Assembly: GCA_023374045.1 (NCBI GenBank)
Contig: CM041781.1
Location: forward strand, 140,670,982-140,734,981
Reading direction: 5' to 3'
DNA: 64,000 bases
Origin: Limonium bicolor
Lineage: Eukaryota; Streptophyta; Magnoliopsida; Caryophyllales; Plumbaginaceae
This document shows, one piece after another, positions 1 to 10,637 of this stretch. The notes beneath the pieces were generated by a model, which did no database searches, was not told where the DNA came from, and was given only the letters and a program-made list of their open reading frames with translations. How positions within the stretch are numbered: the stretch's first letter is position 1; each line of letters starts with the position of its first letter. The translations under genes and the position numbers were made by a program.

Positions 1-41
1 CAAAAGAGCAAGTATGATATCACATGATCTTCTTACAATTT

Positions 42-2027
42 CTAAATGGATCTAAACCGGAACCACTTTTCAGGACTACTGCAGGGATGATAATGATCTA
101 GCTGAAGAGGCAGAGGTTTTACCCAAGGAAACAGACGCCAAAGAAGAAGCCCACATGCCCACGCTTCTAGTTGCTCCTTCCGAAAATCACCAGTCTTGCC
201 CAAATTCAATTTACTCCACACCCTCTTTAAGTCAACCAAGTGCACAACCCTTCCTACTAATTGCCTTGACTCCTCAAACAGAACTCCCATGTTCATCAAG
301 CTTTTCCACATGTCCCACAAAGCTAGTACCCTACTCCATATTTGCGGACAGAAGAAGAGGAAAACTCTCATGATCAGGAACAGCATGGAGAACATTAAAT
401 AACCATCTGTCTTCATCATCTCCTTCCATGATGATGCCTCATACCACTGTTTAACGGATTTTGAAGTACTGGGAGAGCCACTACAGTTATCATGAGACAA
501 CTCATACACTGGATCAAGTCCTGAATAAAATATAAGACAAATGGCGATAATGAAGGTCATTTTAACCATTTTTCTTTCCTTCTCGCATTTAAGTTACATG
601 GGGTTTCCCTAAAAGAAATGACCCTCCTCAATCACAGTAGACATAGTCAAAATTTATTCAACATAAGAATAAAAGAAAGAAGTTTCCAAACACCTGTAGT
701 TCTTTTGTAAAAGTGTGCCAAGGACTTGAGATCTTTTGGACCATAATATCTCACTTTGGATGTCTGATTCAGAATCAATAATGCAGGCAGACTATGGATG
801 CCATACCTTGAAAACAAACTGCAGTACAAAGATACATACTAATCAGTGATCGAAATAGTATACAATTAGTAGAGTAAAAACATAGAATGATATAAGCATA
901 CATAGATGGCAATAAAAACTTGCCTGGGCGTGACAGATGACTGCTCTAGTTGTATATGCTCAGCCTGAGGGAATAGGGAACTTAGCCTTTCAAATTTCTG
1001 CAGGAAGCTACTAGGAAAGGACATCGCGAGCCATAGAACACAACGGCAGTGTAAACATTTCCAGGTTTTGAGCTCATAGCTAGTTCAAAGGATTCTTCAT
1101 CCATCTACACAAACAAATTACCATTAACGCAAACCAACTTTTTAGATTCATGTTTGCACTGACATACCCACACCAATATAGCGCAAACTGATAGCAATAT
1201 GTAAGTGATAAATAACACATGATGCTACAGCACCGAAATATTATGTAATCCATAAATCGACTGGACGGGGGGGAGTCAAAGATCCTTTAAAACGAAGTTT
1301 GAAGCCCAGGAAAATAAACAATAATTTGCACCCATCACCCTCAAATTAAAAGGATTATAGAGGATAGATCTCAAAGTATCAGATAAGGAAGCCCTTCAAT
1401 TAGATTAAGTACAAGCATTAGGGGACAGAAGCCAGATGAATTTGATCAAATTCCCCGAAACTGTATTAGAAAGTAACATATAACAATAGTAATAAGATAG
1501 TGCTCGTGAATTGTCCGCCAGACGCAATTATGTTAGGCTGGTATCACCTTTCAAACTTTTATACGTTTGAATGCAAATTGTTCGTGAAAGGAGATCTATG
1601 GCAAGAAATCCTAATTATCATACAAAACATCATACTTCAGAAGGGAAAAATATTTCCAAGCAACTACTGCGAATAATCCAAGTACAAACAGGATATGAGA
1701 ATTCGACAGAAGCAAAACTTTAATGAACGTTGGCAAATATAGTTATAATTGCATCAATCCCTAACCAATACCCAATAATTAGCTCATTGCGGAGACGAAC
1801 AACTGCAAACGAAATCAAAGATGGCTGAACGATGAAGATGTACGTACCTGAATTGGAGGGGAAAACGAGATCGAGAAAGCGCATTGGAGATGGAGATGGG
1901 TGAGGAAAGTATTCGATTGAGGATGGCATATCGATGCCAAGGACGGTGACGAGCAAACCACCTGAATCGAACACGAAACGCTTACCAAGATGATCATATA
2001 CCTCATTTTGCTCCAATATTCCTCCAT
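42..2027 (-). CDS. APRL: 5'-adenylylsulfate reductase-like (APRL) protein, four exons, frameshifted
   Basis: Four exons can be placed by splice sites and continuous phase: 2027-1848, 1104-924, 818-694 and 520-42 (stop included). Together they give about 320 residues, the usual APRL size. Exon 1 encodes a hydrophobic signal-peptide-like N terminus (alternative start at 2006). Exon 2 carries the thioredoxin-fold strand FYGSRCPF with a single cysteine, as in APRL proteins, which lack the PAPS/APS reductase domain. Exon 3 has the cis-Pro segment SRYGIHSLPALL. Exon 4 has one membrane span (YLMFSMLFLIMRVFLFF) near residue 210, a family hallmark. These are secretory-pathway PDI-like membrane proteins of unclear biochemical role. 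Exon 2 is 181 nt, one short of the 182 needed: after CPF (about 1013) the frame shifts, then resumes as SSFLQKFERLSSLFPQ. This is either a sequencing error or a disabled copy. Intron 2 begins with GC. The member number (APRL4 to 7) was not resolved. Confidence 0.82.
922..923 (-). other. Non-canonical GC splice donor of APRL intron 2
   Basis: The minus strand reads CCCAG|GCAAGT here, the exact consensus of plant GC-AG introns. Joining 924 to 818 gives ACG CCC AG|T TTG TTT TCA AGG, which runs straight into the conserved SLFSRYGIH segment. No GT close by keeps the frame. Confidence 0.75.
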
Positions 2028-2516
2028 CAGATGATTTTGACTCTCAATTCCTCTATCACTCCTCTCTCAAATCTCTTTTGCTTCTCCTGCCCTCGCTTGT
2101 CCCTTCCCTCTCTCGACCCTCCCTCCCTATCTCTCTATCTATGTTGGAGGTAAAAGTTGAGAAACCAGAATTACAAAACCCAAAAACTGAAATGGTACCT
2201 CTCTCTCCTCCCTTTTCCGACGCAAAAGCGAACCAGCTATGGACAGTACCCTTTTCCCTCTTTCCTCCTGTCTCTATGCCTGGATACGCGTCCTGTCTGA
2301 AAACACCTCCAAAATATCACACTTTAAAATAAAAAAAAACTCCACATTTATTTTTGAAAGAAACTAGATTATATTAAAGAACACATTTTGAACATTGTAC
2401 TACCAGTAAAATCGACCCCCAAATTACTTCCATATGCTTGCTGCATATATGCTCCCAAATTATCCTCCTTGGGCAATACAAAATACAAGCATCATCAAAA
2501 TCCTGCAACCGACTAG
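2028..2516. promoter_or_regulatory. Upstream region of the APRL gene
   Basis: This stretch separates the APRL start from the first retrotransposon. On the plus strand, about 2040-2235 is rich in CTCTC runs, so on the minus strand it is GA-rich, as in many plant 5' leaders and core promoters. No convincing TATA box was found. The open frame at 2078-2332 (plus) is low-complexity and not considered coding. Confidence 0.35.
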
Positions 2517-2689
2517 TAGTGGCCCATACGACGGCCCAATATCCGTCTCAGTATTATATTAACTAGCTAGACCCATGTGCACTATTCTAGATCATGTGTA
2601 CTATTCTAGATCCTTCTTAATTGGGTATAAATACATATCACTGTTCAATAAAATAATACACGAAACATTCATTGATCTAAATTACTCTA
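2517..2689 (+). repeat. 5' LTR of copia element 1
   Basis: It starts TAGTGGCCCATA and ends ACTCTA, so its termini are TA...TA rather than TG...CA. A TATA-like GGGTATAAATAC lies near 2621. The start recurs at 7020 (TAGTGGCCCATA, CGGCCCAATAT, CTCAGTATTATATT). The right end is set by the adjoining primer-binding site. Confidence 0.8.
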
Positions 2690-2701
2690 TGGTATCAGAG
2701 C
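2690..2701 (+). other. Primer-binding site of copia element 1
   Basis: TGGTATCAGAGC directly follows the LTR. It is complementary to the 3' end of initiator methionine tRNA, the usual minus-strand primer of plant copia elements. Confidence 0.88.
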
Positions 2702-2757
2702 TTCCCCTGGGAAATATCTTCTAACCGTCATCTTTCTTATGCCCCCATCTCTTCTTC

Positions 2758-3732
2758 ATGGCCACAACACCAGAAACTCTTTGTCTGGAAACTCTCCTTT
2801 TGAACTCAGAAACACCAATGTTGAGCAAACGATCACACCTACACAACAAACCCAACCATAAGTCAATCGCTGTACACAGCTACTGCCAATCTAGTCAAAT
2901 TGAGAAAGGATAACTTTAGAGTATGGAGAGGAATGATTTTACCCTTTCTTAAGGGAAATAACCTGTATCGATTTGTTTCTGGATTTTATCCATGTCCTCC
3001 TCAGACGATCGATGGATGTGACAATCCGGATCATGAAAAATGGATCCAGATGGATCAAATTATCATCTCTGTATTGCTGAGTTCCTTGAGTGAGGCCATT
3101 GTGCCACAGGTTGTTGGCCTTGAGCCATCTGAGAAAGTCTGGGAATATCTTATGAACACTTATTCAAAGCAGAACAATGCGCAAATTAGCTAGTTACTCC
3201 TTCAGTTGGCCACTATTGAGAAACAGGCCACTGAAGATGTTATTGAATACTTCAATCGGGGCAAACAATTGGTGGATTCCCTGGCCATTACTGGCCATAT
3301 TGTGTTTAATAATGAGTTTCAATGTTATTTACTAAAAGGCTTACCCCGTGACTATGCCCCCCTTGTCTCAAATCTTATGACTAGACCAGATCCTTGCGAT
3401 CCTAGCCAACTCCATTCCTATCTCTTATCCCAGGAATCATGGCTCAATCACCAGACAAAAATCAGCACCACAAACGTGTCCCTCAATACCACCACAACAA
3501 ATGGTCGTGGCAAATACAATCAGAATTCAAACCGCTCATCATCTATTCAAGAAAATTCCAACAATAACAAATCCAAAGGTCGCGGCACCTATACCTCAGG
3601 ATTTGCAACTCAAAAACAGAACACTTTCTTCACAGGCTAACCAGACAATCGCCCTACATGCCAGATCTGTGACAAGAAGGGCCATTCTGCTAAACAATGT
3701 TACTACCGTTATAGTCATTCTCATCAATCCAA
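2758..3732 (+). pseudogene. copia element 1 gag, broken
   Basis: The capsid region reads from about 2880 (KLRKDNFRVWRGMILPFL) through 3193, where a TAG interrupts it, and resumes at 3206-3640. A frameshift follows, then one zinc knuckle at 3659-3700 with Cys-X2-Cys-X4-His-X4-Cys (CQICDKKGHSAKQC). Domain order and spacing match UBN2-type copia Gag. At least one stop and two frame changes make it non-functional. Confidence 0.82.
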
Positions 3733-3787
3733 ACCCCCATAGAGTATTGTTGCTAATGCTACAAACAAAGTTGATTGTTCTGAGTGG

Positions 3788-6700
3788 ATGCCTGATACTG
3801 CGGCATCACACCATTTCACTGGAGATACTGGGAAGCTCTCACTTACCTCTACTGACTATAATGGATCTGAGACAGTGTCCCTATGTGATGGTTCACAGCT
3901 CCCTATTACCCACTCTGGTTCCACTGATTTGAAATATTCTGACAGACACTATAAACTCTCAGATATTTTGCATTCCCCTTTTCTCAATAAGAATCTTATC
4001 TCTGTTCAGAAGTTTTGCACTGGCAATGGTGTGTATTTTGAATTCCACCATGATTATTTTGTTGTGAAGGATCAGATTACTCACACTGTCCTTCTCAAGG
4101 GAGCAACTAGGGACGGGATCTACCTTTTTCCTACAGCTCAACCCAGCCCTCGGCTACACTACACTACCTCAGCTCCTCTGACCACCTGGCACCAGCGCTT
4201 GGGACATCCATCCTTTCCAGTCACCAAACGTGTTATTAGTGTTTTTAATTTGCCAGTTTCTCATTTTAATAAACTAGAGTTATGTGATGCTTGTACTCAG
4301 GGGAACACCATGCTCTACCTCATTCTAAGACTGTGTCTGTTTCTGATAATATTTTTTATTTACTATTTATGGACCTTTGGGGACCTGCCCATACTGTTTC
4401 TACTGATGGATTTTGGTATTTCTTGCTGATTGGGGACGAGTTTTCTCGGTTTATGTGGATCTTCGCTTTATAGTTTAAGTATGATGTGGTTCATGTTTAT
4501 ACAATATTCAGTAACATGATGGGCACTTATTTTGGGAAGAAAATTAAATCTATCCAGACTAATGGAGGGGTGAATTTAAACCTTTTTTACCTATCCTACA
4601 GACACAAGGGACTGTTCATAAAATGACCTTCCCACACCCATCAGTAAAACAGTTCTGTAGAAAGCAAAATAAACAAGTTGTTGATCATGGCTTATCTCTT
4701 CTCTCGCCCATGTCTCCCTCCCTCTTAAGTTTTGGAGTTTTGCTTTTAAAACTTCTACTTACCTCATGAATCGCACTCCCTCACCTATCCTAGGCTATTT
4801 TCTCCCTATCACAAGCTCCACAATAAACCCCCATCAGTGCATCATCTCATGGTATTTGGGTGCTCCTCATGGCCAAATTTGAGACCATACCAGCCACATA
4901 AACTATCCCTCCGTAGCACAGAATGCATATTGTTGGGCTATGATTCCAAATCAACTGGATATATATGCTATCACCCACTACACAAACAATAGAACCTATA
5001 TATCTAGAGATGTTTTATTCAAAGAAACATAATTCCCTTACCCCTCCTTGTTCTCCTCCACACAAAAGCCTTCCTCTATGACTCCCTCTGTCATTTACCT
5101 ACAACTCCCACAACTCCCTGTTGACAATCAACCTCTTCTCCTTGTTCCCACTCCTACTGATCAGAGCTCCCCTTCAGGACTACCACTACTACTCCTCTAC
5201 CTCTCACCTGGATACTAGCATTTCTTCTCCCTCCTCTCCATCCCCATCTCCAGATACTTTACCTTCCCATAACCCTCTACCCATGGTCTCTGATCCTACA
5301 CCTACAGCCTCTGATATTTCTCCCACATCTATCTCCAACACTCCTAAGCACACAATGGTCACTAGATCAAAAACTGGTTCCCTCAAGCCTATTACAAGAA
5401 CGGATGGGACTCCCCTGCCTCCCAAGACTCTACACTCCCCTTCTCTTGCTCCTGCTCCCATTCCCGAGGAACCTACCTTTGTTCAAGCCCTCAAATATCC
5501 TGAGTGGCAGCAAGATTTGATAAGGGAATACAAGGCTCTAATGGCTAATGACACATGGGAGTTAATCCCTCCATCTAAATCCTTGAATGTTTTGGGAACC
5601 AAATGGGTTTTGAAGACAAAAAGAAAATCAGATGGATCCTTGGATTGCAGAAAAGTAAGATTAGTGGCTCTTGGTTATAATCAGGAAGCAGGAATTGATT
5701 TTCAGGAGACCTTTAGTCCTGTTGTTAAGGTTGCTACAGTAAGATTGATTATTTCATTAGCCATTTCTAGATAGTGGCAACTTCGACAGATTGATGTCGG
5801 CAATGCCTTTTTACATGGATTTCTGGAAGAAGATGTTTACATTCAACAACCTAAGGGTTTTGTTAATCCTGCTTATCCCTCTTACATATGCAAATTAAAA
5901 AGGGTATTGTATGGACTGCGTCAGTCACCAAGGCCTGGTATTCTCGGCTAAGCAGTTTTTTTATGCATATTGGTTTCAAATCCTCTCAAGCTGATAGTTC
6001 CCTCTTTATCTACTCTCACTATTGGCAGGAGGTGTTTATCATGGTGTATGTTGACGACATATTGATTACAGGTTCCACTCCCCAGCTTCTAGATCAGTTG
6101 GTGGCTACTATTGCTAAGGAATTTCCTATTAAGGATTTAGGGCAGCTCAATCATTTTCTGGGTGTACAAATAACTCGATATACTACTGGGGCTTACCTTT
6201 CACAAAACATTATATTTATGCTCTCCTCTCTCGCGCACAACTTCTTCTCTCCAAAACCACTAACACTCCCATCACCGACTCTACAGCCCTAGATTCAGTC
6301 GAATCTCCATTATATACAAACCCTAAAGAGTACAAAAGTCTCCTTGGCAGTCTACAGTATCTGACGTTTACTCGCCCAAATATTAGCTATGCGGTAAACA
6401 AATTAAGCTAGTACATGAACAATCCTAGAGAAAATCACTGGACAGCAGTTAAGAGATTGCTTCGGTACCTCACTCATCATAGATCTGGCACTGTTTTCTC
6501 TTCAACTCCAATGGGCTCTCTACGAGTGTATGCCAACGCCGACTGGGCCGGCTCGCCCGCTGACCTCCGCTCCACAGGTGGCTATTGCCTCTTCATCGGG
6601 ACCACTTGGTGTCTTGGGGATCTCGGAAGCAAAGAATGGTTGCCAAGTCTTCTACGGAAGCAGAATATAAATCGTTTGCTTCTGCGACATCCGAAAGCTT

Positions 6701-7015
6701 ATGGCTCATAGAGATTCTCACTGAACTGGGCGTTTTCCTTCCGCAAGCTACAACTTTGTACTGCGATAATATCGGGGCCACTTTTCTCGCATCCAACCCC
6801 GTTCTTCAAAGTCATGCTAAGCACATAGCCATCGACTACTTCTTCATCCGCGAGAGAGTGAAGAATGGTTCTTTGAAGATTGAATTTTTACCTTCGAAGG
6901 CACAACTTGTAGACGGGTTTACAAAACCCTTGACCAAGGCGGCGTATGTTGACTTCCGCTACAGGCTCCCTCTTACCTTTGTCCGGCCTGGCATCACTGG
7001 GGGGGGGGGGGGAGG
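3788..7015 (+). pseudogene. copia element 1 pol (PR-IN-RT-RH), broken
   Basis: The protease site reads DTAASHH near 3794. The pre-integrase segment TWHQRLGHPS lies near 4187. An integrase remnant (LFMDLWGP) lies near 4360, and 4440-5120 is too decayed to read. Reverse transcriptase starts near 5500, with the catalytic motif VYVDDI at 6044-6061. RNase H has YANADWAGSP near 6530 and SSTEAEYKS near 6650. Breaks include a frame change near 4310, a TAG at 5772 and frame changes near 5880, 6230 and 6630. It is inactive. Confidence 0.85.
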
Positions 7016-7019
7016 GGGG
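6999..7019 (+). other. Expanded G-rich polypurine tract of copia element 1
   Basis: An almost pure G run with one A sits immediately before the 3' LTR start at 7020, where the plus-strand primer should form. Typical tracts are mixed A and G. This one looks expanded by slippage, in the element or in the assembly. Confidence 0.75.
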
Positions 7020-7062
7020 TAGTGGCCCATAGCCACGGCCCAATATCTCTCAGTATTATATT
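7020..7062 (+). repeat. 3' LTR of copia element 1, first 43 bp only
   Basis: TAGTGGCCCATA, CGGCCCAATAT and CTCAGTATTATATT match the 5' LTR start. After 7062 the sequence departs and LINE-derived sequence follows. Confidence 0.78.
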
Positions 7063-7074
7063 TCTCACCCCCTG

Positions 7075-8020
7075 CAATGCAACATAATGCATGGCTTAAT
7101 GATAGTGTGCAACAGATTTGTTTCACAACAAATCAGCAACTTGTTTACAATCTGATCAGACACAAATATTTCTCCACCCAGCTGCAATGCTAACATAATG
7201 CCTTTGATAAAGCAATTTGTCTCCACTTCCGTGTGGTGTATGAGCCCGTGTTATCCCTTCTCGCTACTACTCCACCAAGATATGAGCATCATTCCTACAA
7301 CATACATCACTACATGCAATGCCGCCTTGTAGCTTCCATCTACAAAAATGTTGATACTTCCTGTTGATATTGGTCTCCTTGTCAGAATGTTGGTACACTA
7401 ACACTGAATCCAAAAACCTTTATGCCTGGACGAATCCACAATCCATAGAGCTCACCTTCTGATGCATAACCTGGTATTTAGAATACCGGAGTTTCCACAA
7501 TACGATACCAAACTTATTAAATTCACATACGAAAAGTTTTAGCATGAGTGCATGAACCAATCACATAAAGCTCGATCCATATTTAGCATAACCGGGGGTT
7601 CAATTTCAACATAATCCTAGAATGAGCGAACAACAAGACAAAACACAAATAAATGCATTAAAGTGTCTTATTCCCCACAAAGCAGGATGAATCTAACCTA
7701 TCCTCACAAAGATGCCGCAGTAATAAACAGCTCGGCAAGATGCCATGCATTAACTTCCATGCAAACATTTTAATTCTAGCAAGGATATTGCACTTCCATA
7801 ATCGACGTTTAGTCTTTCCCAAATAACCAGTGTCAGAGCCCAAAGATGACTGCAATGAAGCACATTGCAAGGTATAATAAGTCGTGCATCGTGACTGCAC
7901 AAGACTTAGAAAGACACCACGTCCACCCATCTGGTGAGCATTAGTAGCCTGTATAGATACTTGCATAATCGCATCCACATCCTCTGTAGAAACCAGGATT
8001 GAACTATATTCTCTTGCCAA
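7075..8020 (-). pseudogene. LINE RNase H and zf-RVT remnants
   Basis: At 8020-7658 the minus strand contains LWKCNILARIKMFAWKLMHG, the zf-RVT segment of plant LINE ORF2. At about 7345-7075 it contains NIFVDGSYK and SDCKQVADLL, matching the first Asp motif and the later Asp motif of the plant non-LTR RNase H. Several stops intervene. The stretch 7346-7657 lies between the two and shows only degraded sequence. Confidence 0.68.
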
Positions 8021-8439
8021 AAGTTAGTGGAAAATCAATCAAAACTAAAACTATTGCTTGGTTACATATATCTGAAGTGACAGACCTTGGATAGACCCCC
8101 CCGGTCTAGAAGGAACCCAACGATCACAAAGCTTAACACCACAACCATTCCTTACTACATGTCTTGCACCTAGATGTAGATAATCTTTGACCTCATGAAT
8201 TGCACGCCAAATTAACCCTAGGTCTTGACGACAAAGTACTAATAATAATGTTAGATTGAGAGAAATATTGAGCCTTTAAAAGCTTGGTCACCAGCAAGTC
8301 AGGACAACTCAAGAGTCTCCAACGTTGCTTCAACAATAATGCTTTATTAACTTAATAAATTTTGAAAGCCCAAACCCCCTCCGTCCGAACTTTAACACAC
8401 GTATCCCATTTCTTAAGATTCAATCCTCTTCTTGAAACT

Positions 8440-10637
8440 GAACCTGTCCCTACATTAATGAGAAATGATTGATTCAAACTCCTTAACCATAGTGTGGGGA
8501 AGCTTTATGACACTCAATATCACATAAGTTGGAATTGCCTGTAACACTGATTTCACCAAGGTACATCTCCCTGCTTGTGACACTTGTCTACCCCACCCAG
8601 AAACCCTTTCAATAAGCCTTTCTCTAAAATAGTCAAACAATTTAGTTTTACTTGATCCTGACTTACTTGGAGACCCCAGACACTACCCAAAATATCTAAC
8701 CTCATTAACACCCAAGACAGACATAACTTGGTTACGAGTATATTACGGCACACCTCCATAAAACATAACAGCAGATTTATCCAAATTAACTTGCTGCCCT
8801 GCAGCTTGGCAGAAAAATAACCCCTTCCATAAGTTCAGAAGCATTAGCCTCAGAGGCCTCTCCAATTAATAAGCAATCGTTCGCAAAGACAAGATTCATG
8901 ATCCTCTCTTGCAAATCTCCAACTTGAAAACCCTTATAAATACTTACATCCGCTGACAATTTCAAACTTTAAGCAAGAGATTCCATACAACAAATGAACA
9001 AGTACGGTGACAATGAGTCTCCTTGTCTTAATCCTCTTTTAGGATAAAAAATCGATCCTGGGTTGTAACATCCCAGTATCCCACTGTTGTGATATTGTCC
9101 GCTTTGGCACGCAGGCCACACGGTTTTGTTCCTGGGGTTTCCTAGCCCCAAAAGGCCTCACAACAAGGAGAGGTATCCCCACCCATATAAGGAGTGGTTC
9201 GTTCTCCCCTTCAATCAATGTGGGAGGTAAACCTCAATGGTATTACACTCCACCCCCTGGGAGCCCAGCGCCCTCACGGGCCACACTGGCACACCGACCT
9301 GGGTTTAGCTTTGATACCAACTGTAACATCCCAGTATCCCACTGTTGTGATATTGTCCGCTTTGGCACGCAGGCCACACGGTTTTGTTCCTGGGGTTCCT
9401 AGCCCCAAAAGGCCTCACAACAAGGAGAGGTATCCTCACCCATATAAGGAGTGGTTAGTTCTCCCTTTCAATCAATGTAGGAGGTAAACCTCAAGGGTAT
9501 TACATGGGTAGCCATTAATCATAACTGTCATAGATATCGTTGTTAAACACTTTTGGACCAGACATACCCAGTTCATATGAAATCCAATATGCTCTAGTAT
9601 TTATAGGACAAAACTCCACTCTATACGATCAAAAGCTTTAGACAAGTCAATTTTTAAAGCAAAAGTCCCTTTTTTAGCCGCCTTGGAACTTCTCATTATT
9701 TGCATCAGTTCATGTGCCAATAATTTGGTCAGTGATTAGGCGACCACTAACAAAAGCAGTCTGACTCTGTTATCACAAGAGGTAAATATGGCTTAAAACG
9801 ATTAACTAGCACTTAGAGATGACCCTATAAATAGTATTACATAAATAGATCGCTCTAAGCTCAGGCAGATGAAGCTCCTTAGTACCAAATGCGCATGATT
9901 AATATTTGTAGGCACGGCATCAGAGTTTTAAAATTTTGAAACAGTGTCTATGAAATCATCATTGATAATATCAATTGATATATCATTAAGGTAAGTGAAG
10001 TACATTCCATCAGGGCAGGCGCCAGCTAGAGTAAGCCTTTTAGATCAACAAGCACCTCCTCTCTAAAGTACGGAAGACCAATAGACTCGGAAGCATCGCG
10101 TGAAAGCCACCCTTCAATGCATGCAAGTAAATGATCATTAACTTGGGGACTAGTAGAAGAAAAAAGGGACTCAAAATAGCCACGGGCAAGACCCTCAATC
10201 TCTCAAATTTCATACCGAACCCCATGACTATCAACAAGATAATAAATAGTGTTCTTTCTAGCACTAGCTCTAACTTGATTAAAGAAAAAACTTGTGTTTT
10301 TATCCCCCGTGGACAACCAAAGAAATCTAGATCGCTGGAATTGCCTAATTTCCTCTTTCTGTAATAATTAAGCTAAAGTGGAAGAAACATTTTTAAAATA
10401 CTAGAAATTTACTGGAGTAGGATCAGAAGCAGCAAGCCTGTGTAAAGACTTCTTTGTGACCATAATAGCCTTACGTTCTTCTTTCAACTTTTTGATACCC
10501 CACTTTTGTAACTTAGATCCATAGACCAAAACCTTCTCTGAATAACCACACAAAATGGGATGGTAGCTCGCAGCCCACACATCAACAACAATCTTCCTAC
10601 ATTCATCTTCTTGCACCCAACAATTTTCAAATCTGAA
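8440..10637 (-). pseudogene. LINE reverse transcriptase, broken and TRIM-interrupted
   Basis: Minus-strand peptides in order: WVQEDECRKIVVDVW (about 10630), a helical linker (10616-10401), MINGYPGSIFYPKRGLRQGD with LSPYLF across the TRIM insertion site (9500 and 9060), and FRERLIERVSGWGRQVSQAG (8620). These are core blocks of plant L1 ORF2 reverse transcriptase. Many stops and frame changes separate them. Removing the TRIM and one TGGGT copy makes the block before RGLRQGD continuous. Confidence 0.83.
9064..9504 (-). mobile_element. TRIM (terminal-repeat retrotransposon in miniature), complete
   Basis: Two near-identical LTRs, 9064-9247 (184 bp) and 9322-9504 (183 bp), both TGTAACATCC...TATTACA on the plus strand, flank only 74 bp. 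The 5-bp target duplication TGGGT is at 9059-9063 and 9505-9509. The minus strand next to 9321 reads TGGTATCAAAGC, a methionine-tRNA primer site with one change, and a G-rich tract abuts the other LTR, which sets the orientation. It encodes nothing and must rely on proteins of other elements. It sits inside the LINE reverse transcriptase. Confidence 0.93.

Larger units (their letters stand above)
2517..7062 (+). mobile_element. Ty1/copia LTR retrotransposon 1, decayed, 3' LTR truncated
   Basis: Order is 5' LTR, primer-binding site, gag with one CCHC knuckle, protease, integrase, reverse transcriptase, RNase H, G-rich purine tract, then the first 43 bp of the 3' LTR. Integrase before reverse transcriptase marks Ty1/copia. 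The LTR is short (173 bp), which fits the Ale/Retrofit type, but lineage was not tested. The coding region is broken by several stops and frameshifts, and integrase is largely lost at 4440-5120. The 3' LTR stops where LINE sequence begins, so no target duplication can be read. Confidence 0.88.
7063..10637 (-). mobile_element. L1-type LINE, 3' half
   Basis: Minus-strand remnants appear in LINE order reading right to left: linker after endonuclease, reverse transcriptase, zf-RVT, RNase H. A TRIM (9064-9504) interrupts it. The 5' half continues at 24994, beyond the LARD. Across the LARD junction the minus strand reads KPF|RFENCWVQEDEC in one frame once one CTGAA copy is removed. No poly-A end remains; the 3' end abuts the truncated copia LTR. 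The whole element is riddled with stops and is old. Confidence 0.85.

Noticed and set aside
2078..2332. 84-codon frame upstream of APRL
   Set aside because: Ser/Pro/Leu low-complexity from a CT-rich leader-like region, no homology recognised.
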